From positions 62,001 to 126,000 of the forward strand of contig VFIW01000011.1 in NCBI GenBank assembly GCA_006386115.1: 64,000 nucleotides of DNA. The letters run 5' to 3'. Below the pieces are notes generated by a model. It saw only the letters and a program-made list of their open reading frames with translations, was not told the origin of the DNA and ran no database searches. The position numbers and the translations under genes were made by a program. The DNA comes from Globisporangium splendens (taxonomy: Eukaryota > Oomycota > Peronosporomycetes > Pythiales > Pythiaceae). Shown piece after piece: positions 1 to 12,186 of this stretch (position 1 is its first letter; each line of letters begins with the position of its first letter).

Positions 1-93
1 CATTTTAGGACTCCCCAATTGCTCTGGTCAGGGGAATTTGGGAGCCTCAGACGATTGCTTAGATCTACCAGACACCACAAATCCGATACGGAC

Positions 94-830
94 TCAGTGC
101 GGTGATGTTGACGTCCTGATCGAATTTCCTCGCCCACTGTCACCAAGAACATCTTCGCTGGTCAAGATTTGTGGACAAATCCGCAATATGTCGGTCGCGC
201 TCGAAGAAGAACACAACGCCCATACCGAATCCCATCGCAAGAAAGAGAACGCGATCGCGTCCACAACGAGCGCTTCTCGGTGGGAATGCATTAGATGTGC
301 TCTGGGATACGGACGCACACCGCCATATTCCGGAGAGCAGGCATCCACAGCCGCAGTGGCATTTCCCGGCACAGCCATGGCTACTGAGAAGAGCACGTCT
401 GGGCTGCAGCACAATGCTCGACATGTGCGCCACACGGGAGTTTGGAACAGCTTTAGCGCGACATAGTGGTGGACTCGGTCATAGTATTCGTAGTTGACGG
501 CCAAGTCCATGGTCTGCGGTCGGCGATGGGCATTTGGTGTTTTTGCTCCCAAGGCTGGCGCAGTGGCCGTTTGGAACGCAGTCGCAAGGGAATCAAACAT
601 CGTGAACCCTATCGCAGGTGAGATCTCATCACCGCGGCACTTCCCTTTGTAGACCATGCGCTTTGGAAATGCATCCACATGGAGATACTCGACAAATACG
701 CGCAACGCGAGCGACGTCGTGTCGAACTTGTAGCTCCAGATTGCGGTGTCGTCGGCCGAGGTCGCGCTCGTGTCATGTGTGAGTTGATTTGTAAAGAGTG
801 AAGAAGGGCAGAAATGATAAGCCTATTGAC
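94..830 (-). pseudogene. Possible decayed or multi-exon gene fragment, function unknown
   Basis: One minus-strand frame is open from about 830 down to 94. It reads like protein in its first part, with acidic and aromatic segments such as DTAIWSYKFDTT and LRVFVEYLHVDAFPKR. From about 433 down to 140 a different minus frame looks more protein-like and holds a hydrophobic stretch (VLFLAMGFGMGVVFFFERD). No convincing splice sites join the two, and no upstream exon or start codon is clear. It could be a membrane protein gene with a frame break, a gene with an unrecognised intron, or chance. I do not recognise the family. Confidence 0.2.
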
Positions 831-1223
831 ACAGTCTAGACATAGATACAATGGGAGGCGTAGGTGCTGCCAACGTGTCACACGCACGTGGATGCACGCA
901 CGCTATGCTTAGTCAGCTCCTTCGACCAGAACAGAAACGCCTTCGAAAGGACCTCGCTCGTCGTGTCAGCCCTTCGTTCTGTTCGCGATGCTGCTCACTG
1001 CAACGGAATCAGTGTTCTGATGATCGACCATCACTCCGAAAATGTATCCATTTCTAAAAATAGAATTGTACAGTACAGTACTTCCCATCTAAAGTTGATG
1101 TCTATCATACGAAAATATAGCAAACTTGTGCTATCTAGATTCGTAATATACTTGTACATCACAGTACCGCACACTCTCCTAATAAAAGTGGGCGACGAGA
1201 CCCCCTTTTCAGTAAAATCGGAT

Positions 1224-2976
1224 ATGGGGGCGACGACGTGCACGAAGCGCTCCGTCGTGTTCGTGCTCATCGATGGGCTCGCAGACGTGTCGCTGCACGA
1301 GCTGCAGGAGCGCACGACGCTCGAGGCTGCGCACACGCCCGCCATGGACGCCATCGCGCGTACGCTGCGTGTCTTTTCCTATCGTTGTCCTTCTTCCCCT
1401 CGATGTTTGATTTTTTGATCTCTGCATGCGAATATGATGCTGCAGGTGGTGGACTCACGGGACTGATGGACCCCGTGGCGCCAGGGTATGCGTGCGGCAG
1501 CGATACGGCGCACATGTCCATCTTGGGCTACGACCCCGTCATGTATGTGGCTGCTCCTGGTCTTTTGGAGAGATAGGGGGAAAAGATGTATGATCTCAAA
1601 TGTGCATTTGCTGTTGTGCTGTTTGTTTTGGTAGCCATTACCGAGGACGTGGATCGTTTGAAGCCATGGGTGCGGGGCTCCCGATGGACAAGGGCGACGT
1701 CGCGTTCAAGTGCAACTTTGCGACCGTGAAAAAGGTGCGTACAGCGAGCCTAATACGTGCGAATTGCGTCTTTTCTCATGATTACCTCTGATGATTATCT
1801 GTAGAACGAGAAGGGCGAGCTGATTGTCGAACGTCGTCGCGTGGATCGGAACTTCCCGTCGTGGGGCATCGAATTGTGCTCGTTCCTGGACGGGATGGAG
1901 ATCCCAGCGTTCCCGAATGTGCGCGTCGCGACGAAATACGCGACCGAGCACCGCTGTGGCGTCGTGTTCAAAGGTCCCGGGTTGTGCGACAAGATCACGG
2001 GCACGGATCCACTGAAAGACAAGTACGCGTGCCTACATGGCGTCGATATGAGTACTTGTTCGTTCATTAGCATATAGCTCACCCATCTTTGTTTTTTCTC
2101 TGATCAGCCTTCCTCTGCAAACGTCCAAGCCCATGGACTCGTCCCCAGAAGCCGAGTACTCAAGCAAGGTGCTGAACGAAGTCTCGTCAGTGTTTCATCA
2201 GCGCTTGTCGACGCATCCGATCAACGTCAAGCGCGCGTGCTGCCACGAGCCTGAAGCCAACATCGTGCTGCTGCGAGGTCCGGGCGAGCGCATCAATGTG
2301 CCCACGTTTGAGGAAATCCACGGCATGAAGCCGTTTATGATTGCGCCGACGTGCATCATCGCGGGTCTGGGAATGTCACTCGGCTTTGATCTTGTCAAGG
2401 CACCTGGCGCCACGGGCGATTACCACACGAACCTGATCTCGAAAGCGGAGACGGCACTGCATATGCTCAAGAAGGAGGAGTACGACTTTGCGTTCGTGCA
2501 CGTCAAGGCTGTCGACGACGCTGGGCACGACCGCGATGTCGCGAAAAAGGTAGTGTCCGTCCTGCCTGGTCACTTGGGTTTGATTGTCTCGCTCACTTGT
2601 CTGTTTATTGTGGCGTTGCTAGATCCACTTTATCCAAAAGGCCGATGAGATGATCGCACGCCTCATCCAAGGTGTCCACGACGAGCTGCAGGACCACGAG
2701 GTCACTATTATCGTCACGGGCGATCACACGACGCCTGTCAAGTACGGCGACCACACCTTTGAGCCTGTGCCGCTCGCGATCGCGCGCGTGAACAGCGCGT
2801 ATGCGTGCCTCAATGCTCAGTCTTCTTCTTCGGAAGTGGGCAGTAATACCAGCGCATCCCCTCTAGTCGATAGTGTTCAGTCGTTCTCTGAGCTCAGCGT
2901 CGCTCGAGGATCCCTCGGTCGATTTGCAGGCGACCAGCTCATGGGACTGATCAAAAAGTACCGCATGCACGAATGA
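1224..2976 (+). CDS. apgM: 2,3-bisphosphoglycerate-independent phosphoglycerate mutase, archaeal type
   Basis: Interconverts 3- and 2-phosphoglycerate in cytosolic glycolysis and gluconeogenesis. Six exons give 448 residues and close in frame: 1224-1359, 1446-1542, 1635-1734, 1805-2022, 2108-2549, 2623-2976. The product belongs to the alkaline-phosphatase-like metalloenzyme superfamily, in the short archaeal-type branch. Visible signatures are FVLIDGLAD near the N-terminus (metal-binding Asp and substrate region), [12 protein letters not shown] with CGSDTAH (Ser nucleophile region), [14 protein letters not shown], and [14 protein letters not shown] and [14 protein letters not shown] (C-terminal metal-ligand Asp/His clusters). 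The start at 1224 puts the FVLIDG block about 12 residues in, as in the family. A Ser-rich insertion near residue 405 is not typical. The gene stands alone and is convergent with the helicase downstream. Confidence 0.9.
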
Positions 2977-3060
2977 GGGACGGACACGTACGAAGGATCA
3001 ACAGCTCAGTGTTAACATAATGAAATATGTACCTACTCACCATTTGTTCATGCGTTCTCT

Positions 3061-4670
3061 CTAGGTGTGCTGTCGCTGGTGAAATCGTCCAGGCATCTGC
3101 AGCTCAGCTGGAATTTGCTGTTTGGTCTCTCGCAAAAGCTGCAGCAGCTCCACTGCGATTTCACAGTCGATTGTCAGAAACGCTGTCACGATGCCAGGGA
3201 CCCGATCGTCTTCTTGCGTAGAACTCGCCTGCTGTTCTCGTCGCCGTGTTCGTCCTGTGCGCCCACAGCGGTGCACGTAGTCTTGAATCGCGTGCGGCAT
3301 GTCAAAGATGATCACGTGCTCGACGTCGGCGAAGTCGAGACCGCGGGATGCAAGATCGGTCGCCACCAGGACGTCCACGTACCCATCGCGGAACGCCGCG
3401 AGCACCTGGAAGCGATACGCCTGTGACTTATCGCCATGCAACGACGCGACATGGAACTGTTCATGCTGCAGCACACGTGTGACGAAGTCCACGCTCTCGT
3501 GGGAGTTGCAAAAGACGAGTACGGGTGGTTGCGGGATCGCGCGCAGCACTTGCAGCAACTTGGTCTTCTTCTCGGCTGCACGCATGAACACCACGCGCTG
3601 CGTCACGTGCAACGACGACGTCATCCCCGTGTGCTGGTTGCCCATGCCCACGCGGACTACGATCGGATCCAGCACCGCCGAGCGCGCCAATCGGTCGAGA
3701 AAGTGCGGCATCGTCGCGGACCAGAGCAGCGTCTGTCGCTTCACGGCGTTGCCGTGGCGCAGGATCTCGCGCAACTGCGGCTCCATCTCGACCGAGAGCA
3801 TGCGGTCGACTTCGTCCATGACCAGGTACCTCAGGCTTTGTAGCGAGATCACAGATCGCTCGATCAGATGCAACAGCCTTCCTGGCGTTGCTACCACGAC
3901 GTCGATTGGCGCATGCGACTCGCGGATCTGCGTCACGTGGTCGTGCAACGCGACGCCACCGCACACACCAAGTGTAGTGCACGTGGCACCATGCACGATC
4001 CATTGCCCGCTAGTTGTACTACTAGTCGGTAGTGGCTGTGGAGCATCGACTGGAGCCGCAAACAAGCTGAGCTCGTGGAAGATCTGCTCCATGAGCTCGC
4101 GCGTGGGCACCACAATCAGCGCCAGAGGCGTCGCCGTGTGACCGTGATACTGATGACGTTGCTGCTGCTCTAAAAGCGCCAGCAGTGGCAGCAAGAAGCA
4201 GAGACTCTTGCCACTTCCCGTCGCTGCGAGCCCGATCACGTCGCGTCCGCTCAGGATCGATGGGATCGCTTGCATTTGGATCGCAGTCGGCTTGGTGATG
4301 CCGCGGCTGTGCAGCACCCTGCACCATTGTCGAACACTCGCGTGAGCACTCACAGTAACAGCACGCTCTCCACATACAGATACATATACACAGGCAGGCA
4401 TGTCACGTACTGGATTGCAGCTTGCGGCAGATGCATGGCTTCGAATGAACGCACGGCAGGCGGCGCATCGTCGCCTTCGACTGCGATGCCGTGCTCCAAG
4501 CGCGTCCACGTCGCTTCCTGCGCTACGTCGAAGGCTCCAGCAGCACCGTTGACATGCACTCCTGCTCCATTGAGCAGTGCATACGGAGCAACGCCATTGG
4601 ACTCTTCTTCTTTGTCTCCTGCCGTCTTGCGCTTCTTGCGGAGCGGCACATATGCGCGAGTCTCGGCCAT
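3061..4670 (-). CDS. DEAD-box ATP-dependent RNA helicase
   Basis: Two exons: about 4670-4411 (start MAETRAYVPL) and 4348 or 4336 down to 3061; both acceptor choices keep frame. The product has the helicase core in order: Q motif region (ITKPTAIQMQAIPSIL), motif I ATGSGKS, Ia PTRELMEQ, Ib TPGRL, motif II DEVD instead of the usual DEAD, motif III SAT, then the C-terminal lobe with LVFCNS, ATDLASRGLDF and HRCGRTGR (motif VI). The N-terminal 90 residues are charged and variable. It probably remodels RNA or RNP; the precise subfamily cannot be fixed by eye. An in-frame ATG at 4688 is an alternative start. Confidence 0.85.
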
Positions 4671-4804
4671 ACTCAAAAATGGCACCAAAAAATACAGCGA
4701 TGCACAACTTGCATCCGTTAATTGTTATTAAAGACATCCACCATAATGGAACGAAGTGGTATGTATTTCCTGTAGCGGTTAGATTCGAAATGGTGTGATG
4801 TTAA

Positions 4805-5532
4805 TTAACCAAACATGCGTGCCGCTGTCCGCGACACGATGCCCAGGATCTCCTCGATCTCGTCCTCGGCGAAGCGCTTCTGCAGACTCGGGATGAGCGC
4901 CACGGCCTCCTCCACCTCCTCTGGGTTCAGGTTCGAGAGGCACGCGATCTCGAACTCCTCCAGGCGGTACTCGACCATCTGGCCCTCCACCTCGCGCTGG
5001 AACGCCAGCGACATCAGCGCTCTACCAGGATTGCCATCAGCAGTAGCATTTAGAAACATCAGCAAATAGCGATAGAGATCGTAATGCACAGTATTCGCAA
5101 TAGCGGCGATGTATCCAACGCGGTAATACGACAGTAGTGGCGCACTTACTCGCGTAACTCGGTCACGGACGCTTGGTTCGCGACGGGATCCTTCGTGCCA
5201 CTAAAGCGCTGCACATACGAGTATGTCTTCTGGAACACACTGTAGCACATAACAGCACGCATTTCCCCACACGTACACACACATATATATGTGATTGCGC
5301 ATCAGTCAGTATCCATATATCCACTCAAAAGAGAATGGAACTCTTCATGTTCAAAAGCAATCAAAGCGCACCTTGTGAGTTGCTTCTCCTGGTTCTCGTA
5401 GTCGGACTTTTGCTTCTCGAGGATGACGGCGACCTCGGCGTTCGAGAGGCACGTCTCGTTGCGGAAGTCGTCGCCCAGGTTCAGCTCCGCGGCGTCCTCC
5501 GTGTCCACGACGTGCTGCGGGTTGCTCGACAT
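4805..5532 (-). CDS. RPB4: DNA-directed RNA polymerase II subunit RPB4
   Basis: Three exons (5532-5372, 5239-5150, 5021-4805) give a 155-residue protein, close to the usual RPB4 length. It forms the RPB4/RPB7 stalk of RNA polymerase II. After an acidic N-terminus come the HRDC-like elements: NETCLSNAEVAVILE, then SVFQKTYSYVQRFSGTKD encoded by the small middle exon, then ACLSNLNPEEVEEAVALIPS and LQKRFAEDEIEEIL. The LNPEEVEEAVALIPSL block is the clearest family signature. The Met at 5532 (MSSNPQ) is chosen because the sequence further upstream is not conserved in style. It is divergent from ATP12 with about 220 bp between starts. Confidence 0.88.
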
Positions 5533-5754
5533 CTCGCTCCTTCCTGTTGCTTTTGCTTGGATGGGGTCTGATGGCGCGTCTTGGAGCGCGATTCCCTCCG
5601 ATATCGAATATGCATGAGGGGATCTGTTATGTATTAACACAGTATACTATTATACAGCATATATTCCATCGAACCAATGAGGTAAATGTGTCTTTCAAGT
5701 AGTCAATGTGTGTTGACGAGCCTATCAAATAGAATAATGTGTCAAAAGCGTGTC
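5533..5754. promoter_or_regulatory. Shared divergent promoter region, RPB4 / ATP12
   Basis: About 220 bp separate the start codons of RPB4 (minus) and the ATP12 homologue (plus). The interval is AT-rich compared with the flanking exons. No TATA box was identified. Calling it a bidirectional promoter is inferred from position only. Confidence 0.4.
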
Positions 5755-6879
5755 ATGAAAGCGTGTTTGCTTTCTCAGTTGGTGGATCGAAGCATGCTGC
5801 GAACGACTGGAAGACACCTTCAAGGCGCGCTACGCCGCGAATTCTCGGCCAAAGCAGGCTCTGGCGGCGTCGCAGGTGCGTACCCAACAACGCTCTATAT
5901 ATGCACAACAGACTCACACATTGTCCTGATCTCTCTATGCTCGTTTGTCTTTTTTCGCGCGCAGGCGCCAAGATCACGGGCGTCGCGCGCTTCTACAAGG
6001 ACGTGGGCGTGAAGGAAGTGGAGCAGGACGGGCAGCAGCTGTACGCGGTCACACTAGACGGCAAGACCGTGAAGACTGGCGCGCGCACGCCCGTGCGTTT
6101 GCCGAGCAAGTCGCTGGCGCTCGCCGTGGCCCACGAGTGGGACGCGCAGGAGAAGGACATCCGCCCGTCGACGATGCCGATCATGTCGCTCGCGTCGACG
6201 GCGCTCGACCTCGGCAAGACCTCGAGCAAGAAGGAGCTCGTGGACGAGATGATGCACTACTTCCACACGGACACGGTCTGCTACCAGGTCACGGCCGACC
6301 AGCAGGACAAGCTCGCGGCGCTGCAGCAGAAGAAGTGGAACCCGATCCGCCAGTGGTTCGCCGAGACCTTTGCCGGCGATGTCGACGTGAGCCACGGCAC
6401 GATTAACGGCCTCACGCACAGCGAAGAGGTCGTGAAGAACGTGCGCGCGCATTTGGAACAGGTGCGTTTTGTGAGCTCGTGCTGAGAACTCTGGGGCTTG
6501 CTTGTATCATGGTTGACGTGACTCCGTTTCGTTGTGCTCGCAGCTAAACGACTACGAAATGGTCTCGTTGCGTCTCGCGACCAAGGAATGCAAGGTACGA
6601 TGCTGCCTACCTCCATAGATCTCCCCCATTATTCTCTCACGACGTTGACATAAATTGGTGCCTATTATTGTTACGCTGCAGTCTCTCATCACCGCCGTGG
6701 CGCTTCTCAAACGCCACATTACGGCCAAGGATGCGATGGACCTCTCGCGCCTGGAAGAGGAGTTCCAGATCGGACGCTGGGGGCTCGTCGAAGGCGGCCA
6801 CGATCTCGATCGTGTCAACTGCGCAGTCAACCTCTCGAGCGCTTCGTTCATGCTCTGGCTGTTCCAGAATGGCCACTAG
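5755..6879 (+). CDS. ATPAF2: ATP synthase F1 assembly factor 2 (ATP12 family)
   Basis: Mitochondrial chaperone that binds the F1 alpha subunit during assembly of F1-ATPase. Four exons (5755-5875, 5965-6461, 6544-6594, 6682-6879) give 288 residues, normal for the family. The N-terminus is rich in Arg/Leu/Ser without acidic residues (from MLRTTGRHLQGALRREFS), which fits a mitochondrial presequence; starts at 5755 and 5794 are both possible. ATP12 core signatures are RFYKDVGV, LDGKTVKTGARTPVRLPS, AVAHEWDAQE, ALDLG, and YFHTDTVCYQV. The C-terminal exon carries LEEEFQIGRWGLVEGGHD followed by a short helical tail. The 51-bp third exon encodes LNDYEMVSLRLATKECK. Confidence 0.9.
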
Positions 6880-7068
6880 ACAAGAACAGAGAAAACAAGA
6901 CAGCAGCTGCGAGCAACACAAGAGCTCAGGATGTTGATACAATAGAAAAATGTTCAACGAGAAACTAACGTTCTTGCATGTCTAACAGACCTATAGAGGT
7001 ATACACGATGGCCACACGCACATATAAAACAGACGCGACTCCGCTCTCTCCATCAACTCCGTTTCGGC

Positions 7069-8254
7069 CTACATGCGCAAGACGTACGCGATGTTCGATG
7101 TCAATTCCTTGTCGTCGTTCTTCGCGGTTTCCGGCGGCGGAAGCGCGGTGAAAAAGCGGCTTCGAGCGAGCAGGTAGAACAGCGCCATGGACGTCAGCAG
7201 GAACCCAAAGCACGACAGGAAAATGATCAAAATGTTCTTCCCAACAGATGATCCGTTGACACCGTGGTCGACTTCGCCTTCACCATCCGAGTCCAAGCCG
7301 CGGGATGGTTTGCACGCGCGGCAGTTGGAGCCCGTGCAAAGCTCCAGGGCAATCACGTCAACTTGAGCAGTCTCACCTCCGACATTCGCTTCTGGAGCAG
7401 TCCCTGGTGCAGCGGCGACTTTGTCGGCGCACATGGTGTCCTCCCAGCGGAAAAACATGCGGTTCGACGCGGCCACTGGGATATTTGAGATGCTGACGGA
7501 TGAGGGCGACAGATACTGCTGCTCGTGGAGCGCATACGAGAGCTCCGCCATGCGAAGTGGGGTGTACGTGCCGTTCACTTGAGTGATACCTTCCATGTAC
7601 TGCGCGACGGAATCCGAGGCAGCGATGGTGAGAGTCAACGCGACGACATTGCTATCGCCACAAACATTTTGAATGTATACAAGCAGATCGACCGCGGGGG
7701 CAGAAGTCCAAATTGGATTCCAATCAGCGATGACGAGGCATGCAGAGACATTAGTGGCTTCGTCCACCACTTGAAAACGCGCCCAGACGCACTGAAAAGC
7801 CTGAACAGACACAGAATCACAGATCGCCGAGTCAGTGCATATTCACGGGGAGCCTTGGCATCGTGACTGCAAATACCTCATGAAAACTTCCGTCTTCGAC
7901 GAGCTTCCAGCGCGTAGAATTGTAGAGAAACTGGTTTTGGGTTGCCGCTTGGTAGGATTCTCCCACTTGAGAGGTCATCATGGTGTTTCCGCTGAGTTCG
8001 CTGATGAGAATGAAGTCGCTTGCTGCTTCCTTCGCAGCAGACATGATCGATGCCGATGACGACGACGATGCATTCCCACTGTCTGAGCCAGATGCAAGTG
8101 ACTCATTTGCCATCGAGAGTACATTGAACACCTTGATCCGAGGCACCAGCGAATTGGTGCTCGTCGAACCAGCAAGAGTTGCCACGTCCGACGCGCAGAC
8201 TGCCACCAGCACTGCCAGGAGCACAACACATTTTTGAATCACTTGGACAGCCAT
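7069..8254 (-). CDS. Type I single-pass membrane protein of unknown function
   Basis: Two exons (8254-7877, 7800-7069) joined at a clean GT-AG site give 369 residues. The N-terminus is a signal peptide (VVLLAVLVAVCASD). A Ser-rich ectodomain of about 290 residues follows, with several N-glycosylation sequons and cysteines in the C-terminal half. A transmembrane segment lies near residues 316-338 (ILIIFLSCFGFLLTSMALFY). The cytosolic tail of about 30 residues ends NIAYVLRM. I do not recognise a domain. The layout suggests a cell-surface or secretory-pathway protein. It is convergent with ATP12. Confidence 0.7.
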
Positions 8255-9102
8255 CGAGGGCGATTGGGACGTGTAGACACAAAATCGTAAAGTGACTTTG
8301 CTGCGATGAAGAAGCAGGATGAAGAAAACGCAAGAGAGAGAAAAGAGAGACGGAAGTCACGCATTGCCTTTTGAAGAGCATTCCGAGAGACTGCGACTGG
8401 ACCGACTACCTGCCACCTCATGGGCTTCATACATGTCAGTGCATGGTGAGAGCGGAAAATACCGAAAGATAGAAAGAATGGAAGGTGCAAGTTTACACGA
8501 AAGCCTCGAGCCCGTTCACCCGACGAGGAGGATGTGACGCTTTGTTCCGATTGCAACGGCAGGTCGGATATCAGGCGACAAAACCGACACCAGGTGCCTG
8601 GGTGACAGCGAGCTCCATCTCCATCACGAGTTCAAGTAGCAGCAGATACACTCTGCAGTTTATGCATGTCTTCATGACTCGCAGTAGTCAGCGCACTCGG
8701 TGTCTCCAGAATTGTTCCATGGCCACTCGCTGTCCGAAAGGACACATTAGTGATGGGTTCACCAGAAACCGAAAGGATCCACAGCATTTTATCCAATCGA
8801 ATGTGTCGAGTATTCTTTTCCATCCAATCAAGCTCTACATATAAGACCGTATCGCTTGAGCTGGGTACATATATAATTTTGAAAGATCCTGGCAGTACTC
8901 GTCCTCACATATATTATTCTGCAGAGGTTTCAACTCATCGCACTTTTCGCGGGCTTTTTTGAAAACTGCGAACTCGCGTTTCTCTTGAATTTTGTATTAG
9001 AATATCAGAGTGATGGTCAGTCTCCCCTCTTGACAGCAAACCGTGCCATCGTCGTCCATTTCGACACAGGAGGCGCCATATTGTAGCAAAGGGAGGACGG
9101 AA
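8255..9102. other. Intergenic region between membrane protein and CENP-C genes
   Basis: About 850 bp with no frame that looks like protein. It is AT-rich near 8820-9010 and would hold the divergent promoters of the two flanking genes. Nothing else was recognised. Confidence 0.4.
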
Positions 9103-11780
9103 ATGGGCGATCGGGTGTGTTCATGTGTATACGCCGACTATGTGGCGAATGCGCTGCTGACAATTGTCTATGTGTGTGTGTATGTGCGTGTGTGCTGTTC
9201 CGTCAGGGAATGGACGAGCTGGAGACGCTGATGCCGAGAACAAAGTAAGTTGGCGCGTGATGATGCCATGGAGGTGCATGGAGAGAACATTTTATCAGAC
9301 GTGGCGGCTGATTTTGTATGTGTGTGTATTGGCTTATAGAGCGGCAAATGAGCGCGCGCATGTGGATGTGAAGAGTCTGAGGCAGTACATTGAGGCGTCT
9401 AAGGTACGAATACGCTCACGTGGCGGGAAATAAATGAGAAGCGGAATTGTTAATGATGTGTGTGTGTATTTTATTCTTTGGTTGAATGGCTGCGTGCTTG
9501 CAGGTCGGCGCGTCCAACACAATGGCAAAGTAAGTGCTTCGATGCTTGCGTCGTTATTGGAGGGGTTCGATTGTGCACACTCTTATGTTTATACTCGCTT
9601 CTGTTGCTTTGCGTAGACGCTCTTCCGTGATGGTTCGAGGCGACGTGCGCAAGGACAACCAGGGATTCGAAGACATTGACGAATTCTGGGCCGACGATGA
9701 TGATTTCGACGCAACAAACGACGACGACGACGACGAATACAATGAAAGTACGTGTTTTCCCTGTGTTCATACTCATGTAGCGCGCGTTGGGAAGGAATCC
9801 TCATATGATGCTTGCGACATTATGAAACAGCGAGCATGTCGGAGCGCGATCTGTCGTCTGCGAATGTGTCGATGGGCTCGTTGACCAGCGAGCGCCAAGT
9901 GCGACTCTCTGGCATCAGCACGCAAAGCAACGATTTCGAGTTTGGGAACGACGGGAACATCTCCACGGACACCATGGACCTGGAGGAGGAAGACAACATT
10001 CCCTTGGGGCAGATGATAGCCAAGAAAAACGGCAAAGTGAAGTCCACTGCTGCTGCTGCTACTGCCCCAATATCCAGGGACGCGTTAGCCACGCCCTCAG
10101 CAGCAGCGACGAAGCCGAAGAGTCCAAGATTCTCCAAGTTCAGCACCGCATCGTCTCCTGCGCCAAGCCATGACTTCAACGTGAGCCATTCGTTCGACAC
10201 GGGGTCTGCCATGAAGGCGATCCCGATCCCCGCGAAGCGTGGCAAGTCCGACTTGGTGGACGTCAAGAGACTCATTGCGCGCAAATCGCTGCCGAATACG
10301 AAGGAGGATGACGACTCGGCCACCAAGTCGAACCACAAGAAAAGCAAGCGAGACGATTCGTTCGGCGAAGGTGCCGGGTTTGGAGAAGTGAACAGTCCGT
10401 TCTCGCTTGGAGGCGATCCAGTCACCCCGCTGTCCAATGGTACGTGCGTCTTACGTGTGTGCTGGGGATGATCTGCTTTGCTGCGAATGATGGACTACTT
10501 GACTCATTCTATTGCTTGTTTTATTGCTTAAATCCATAGCGAGTGAGCGAAACCTCGAGTCGTTCAAGTTTTCCGATAAGGAATCTGCAAATTCGCCCAA
10601 TATTCGCGTCAAGTTATTCAAAAACGATGACGATGGGGTCGGAAAAGAGAAGAAAGGAAAGACTACTGCTTCGAAGGCGTCTACAGTGAAGAAAGTGCCG
10701 ACGACAAAGCGACAAAAGACCGCGTACAAGTCCACGCCGGCGTCAGACGACTCCATGGATCAGCAGACGGATAACGACAACACGTTCAATGCAAGCAGCG
10801 AGGACGATAACGATGACACGCTCTCCCATGTTGATGGTGAAAGTGACACTGGGGGTCCGAGACGCAAGAAGAAGAAATCTAGAGCGCGCGAGCGCGATCT
10901 GTCGTACGCACAAGACATTCTCGACGACGCCGGCAACGACAATGCCTCAGGCGTGCGACGATCGAAGCGCAAGCGCTTCAAACCGCTCGCATGGTACAAA
11001 GGAGAACACTACGTTTACGAGCGCCGCGAATCGGGTGTTGGGTTGGTGATCCCAACGGTGGCAGGCATCGAACGTGTAGGCACGACGACACCCACCAAGA
11101 CGGCGCGCAAGTACACAAGAAAGTCGAATTCGAATCCACAGCGGAAAGCGATTAAACCGTTCCCAAAGAGCAGTCTGCCCAAAGATTTGAAGTATGAAGA
11201 CGGCGAATGGGCCGATCTTTACGATACCTCAGCCGGTTGCATCAACAAGATGAACGTGATCTGCCGCGCAAGCGAGATCGAGCACCGCGAGCTGCCCAGC
11301 GTCGATGGGGAAGTGCCGGGTTTTGCCGGCCAGAGCTTCAACCTGCGTAACTCACATCCATTTTCGCGATGGATCTGCGGGCGGCTGGGGCTGCCGCCTG
11401 GCGCCGCAAAGGAAGCCGAGAGCGTGGGCGAAGCTGTGCAGGTGTTCTACGTGACCAACTGCCAGCCAGGCGCCGTGGAAGTCTCGTTTGGGCCTGTTAC
11501 TGATGAATACTTCGACACGACCAAGGCGACGCGGTTCCTGCTGAACCCCGGTGACGAGTTCTACGTGCCATCGCGCAACGCGTACTATTTAAAAAACTAT
11601 TCCGAGAAGGCGACGTGCGACCTGCACTTTACGATCATGAAGCCCGATCTTCCAGCAACCGTCGTATCTTCGTCCCAGGCGGCCGATAATTCACCCAGCA
11701 CCTCGGATAAAGAGACGAAGAATGCGAATGTGAGCGACCGAAGACCCAAGAACAAGGCGCAGAAGCGGCTGAAGCCGTAG
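9103..11780 (+). CDS. CENPC: Inner kinetochore protein CENP-C / Mif2
   Basis: Links CENP-A nucleosomes to the outer kinetochore. Seven exons close in frame to 706 residues: 9103-9114, 9207-9244, 9340-9403, 9504-9529, 9617-9747, 9831-10439, 10540-11780. The first exon encodes only MGDR. The N-terminal part has an acidic block (GFEDIDEFWADDDDFD). The middle is Ser/Lys-rich and disordered. The CENP-C motif appears as GVRRSKRKRFKPLAWYKGE, with the expected Arg cluster and the W that contacts the nucleosome. The C-terminal cupin dimerisation fold is marked by AVQVFYVTNCQPGAVEVSFG, LLNPGDEFYVPSRNAYYLKN and CDLHFTIMKP. Identification rests on the motif plus cupin combination. The small 5' exons are the least certain part. 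Confidence 0.85.
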
Positions 11781-12186
11781 ACAAAGAGAGGTGCCGTGAT
11801 GAAGGCTGAGACACATACGAAGAAGAGCGACCGTTAGTCGGTAGGTAGGCAGGAAGATGAGGTCGCGTTTCTCTCTGGATTCGAAAATGGTGGCAACACT
11901 CGAGCGATCTTTCGAAATGGACCCTTCTCTTCGTGATGATGGCTTCATCCGCGTGTCGAGACCGCGTTGGACCATTTTGACAGTACATGAACTGAACAAT
12001 AAACTCCAAGTAAAGTGCAAAAGCGCCGTTGTATTCATTCTACGCTGGCAAATAAATGAGGACACAGTTGTTCTTCTTCTTCCTCTTCTCTGTGTTCTTC
12101 TTGTACTGGTACATGATTTTGTTTCTCTAATTGTGAATAATCTACCTAACCTATTAGTATATGGGCTCCTTCGGCGTGCGCGGCTT
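11781..12186. other. Convergent intergenic region
   Basis: About 400 bp between the 3' ends of CENP-C and the HAD gene. It is AT-rich and would hold both 3' UTRs and polyadenylation sites. No gene was recognised. Confidence 0.4.

Noticed and set aside
3067..4141. Plus-strand frames opposite the DEAD-box helicase
   Set aside because: They mirror the helicase exon, lack any domain and have poor composition; antisense shadows.
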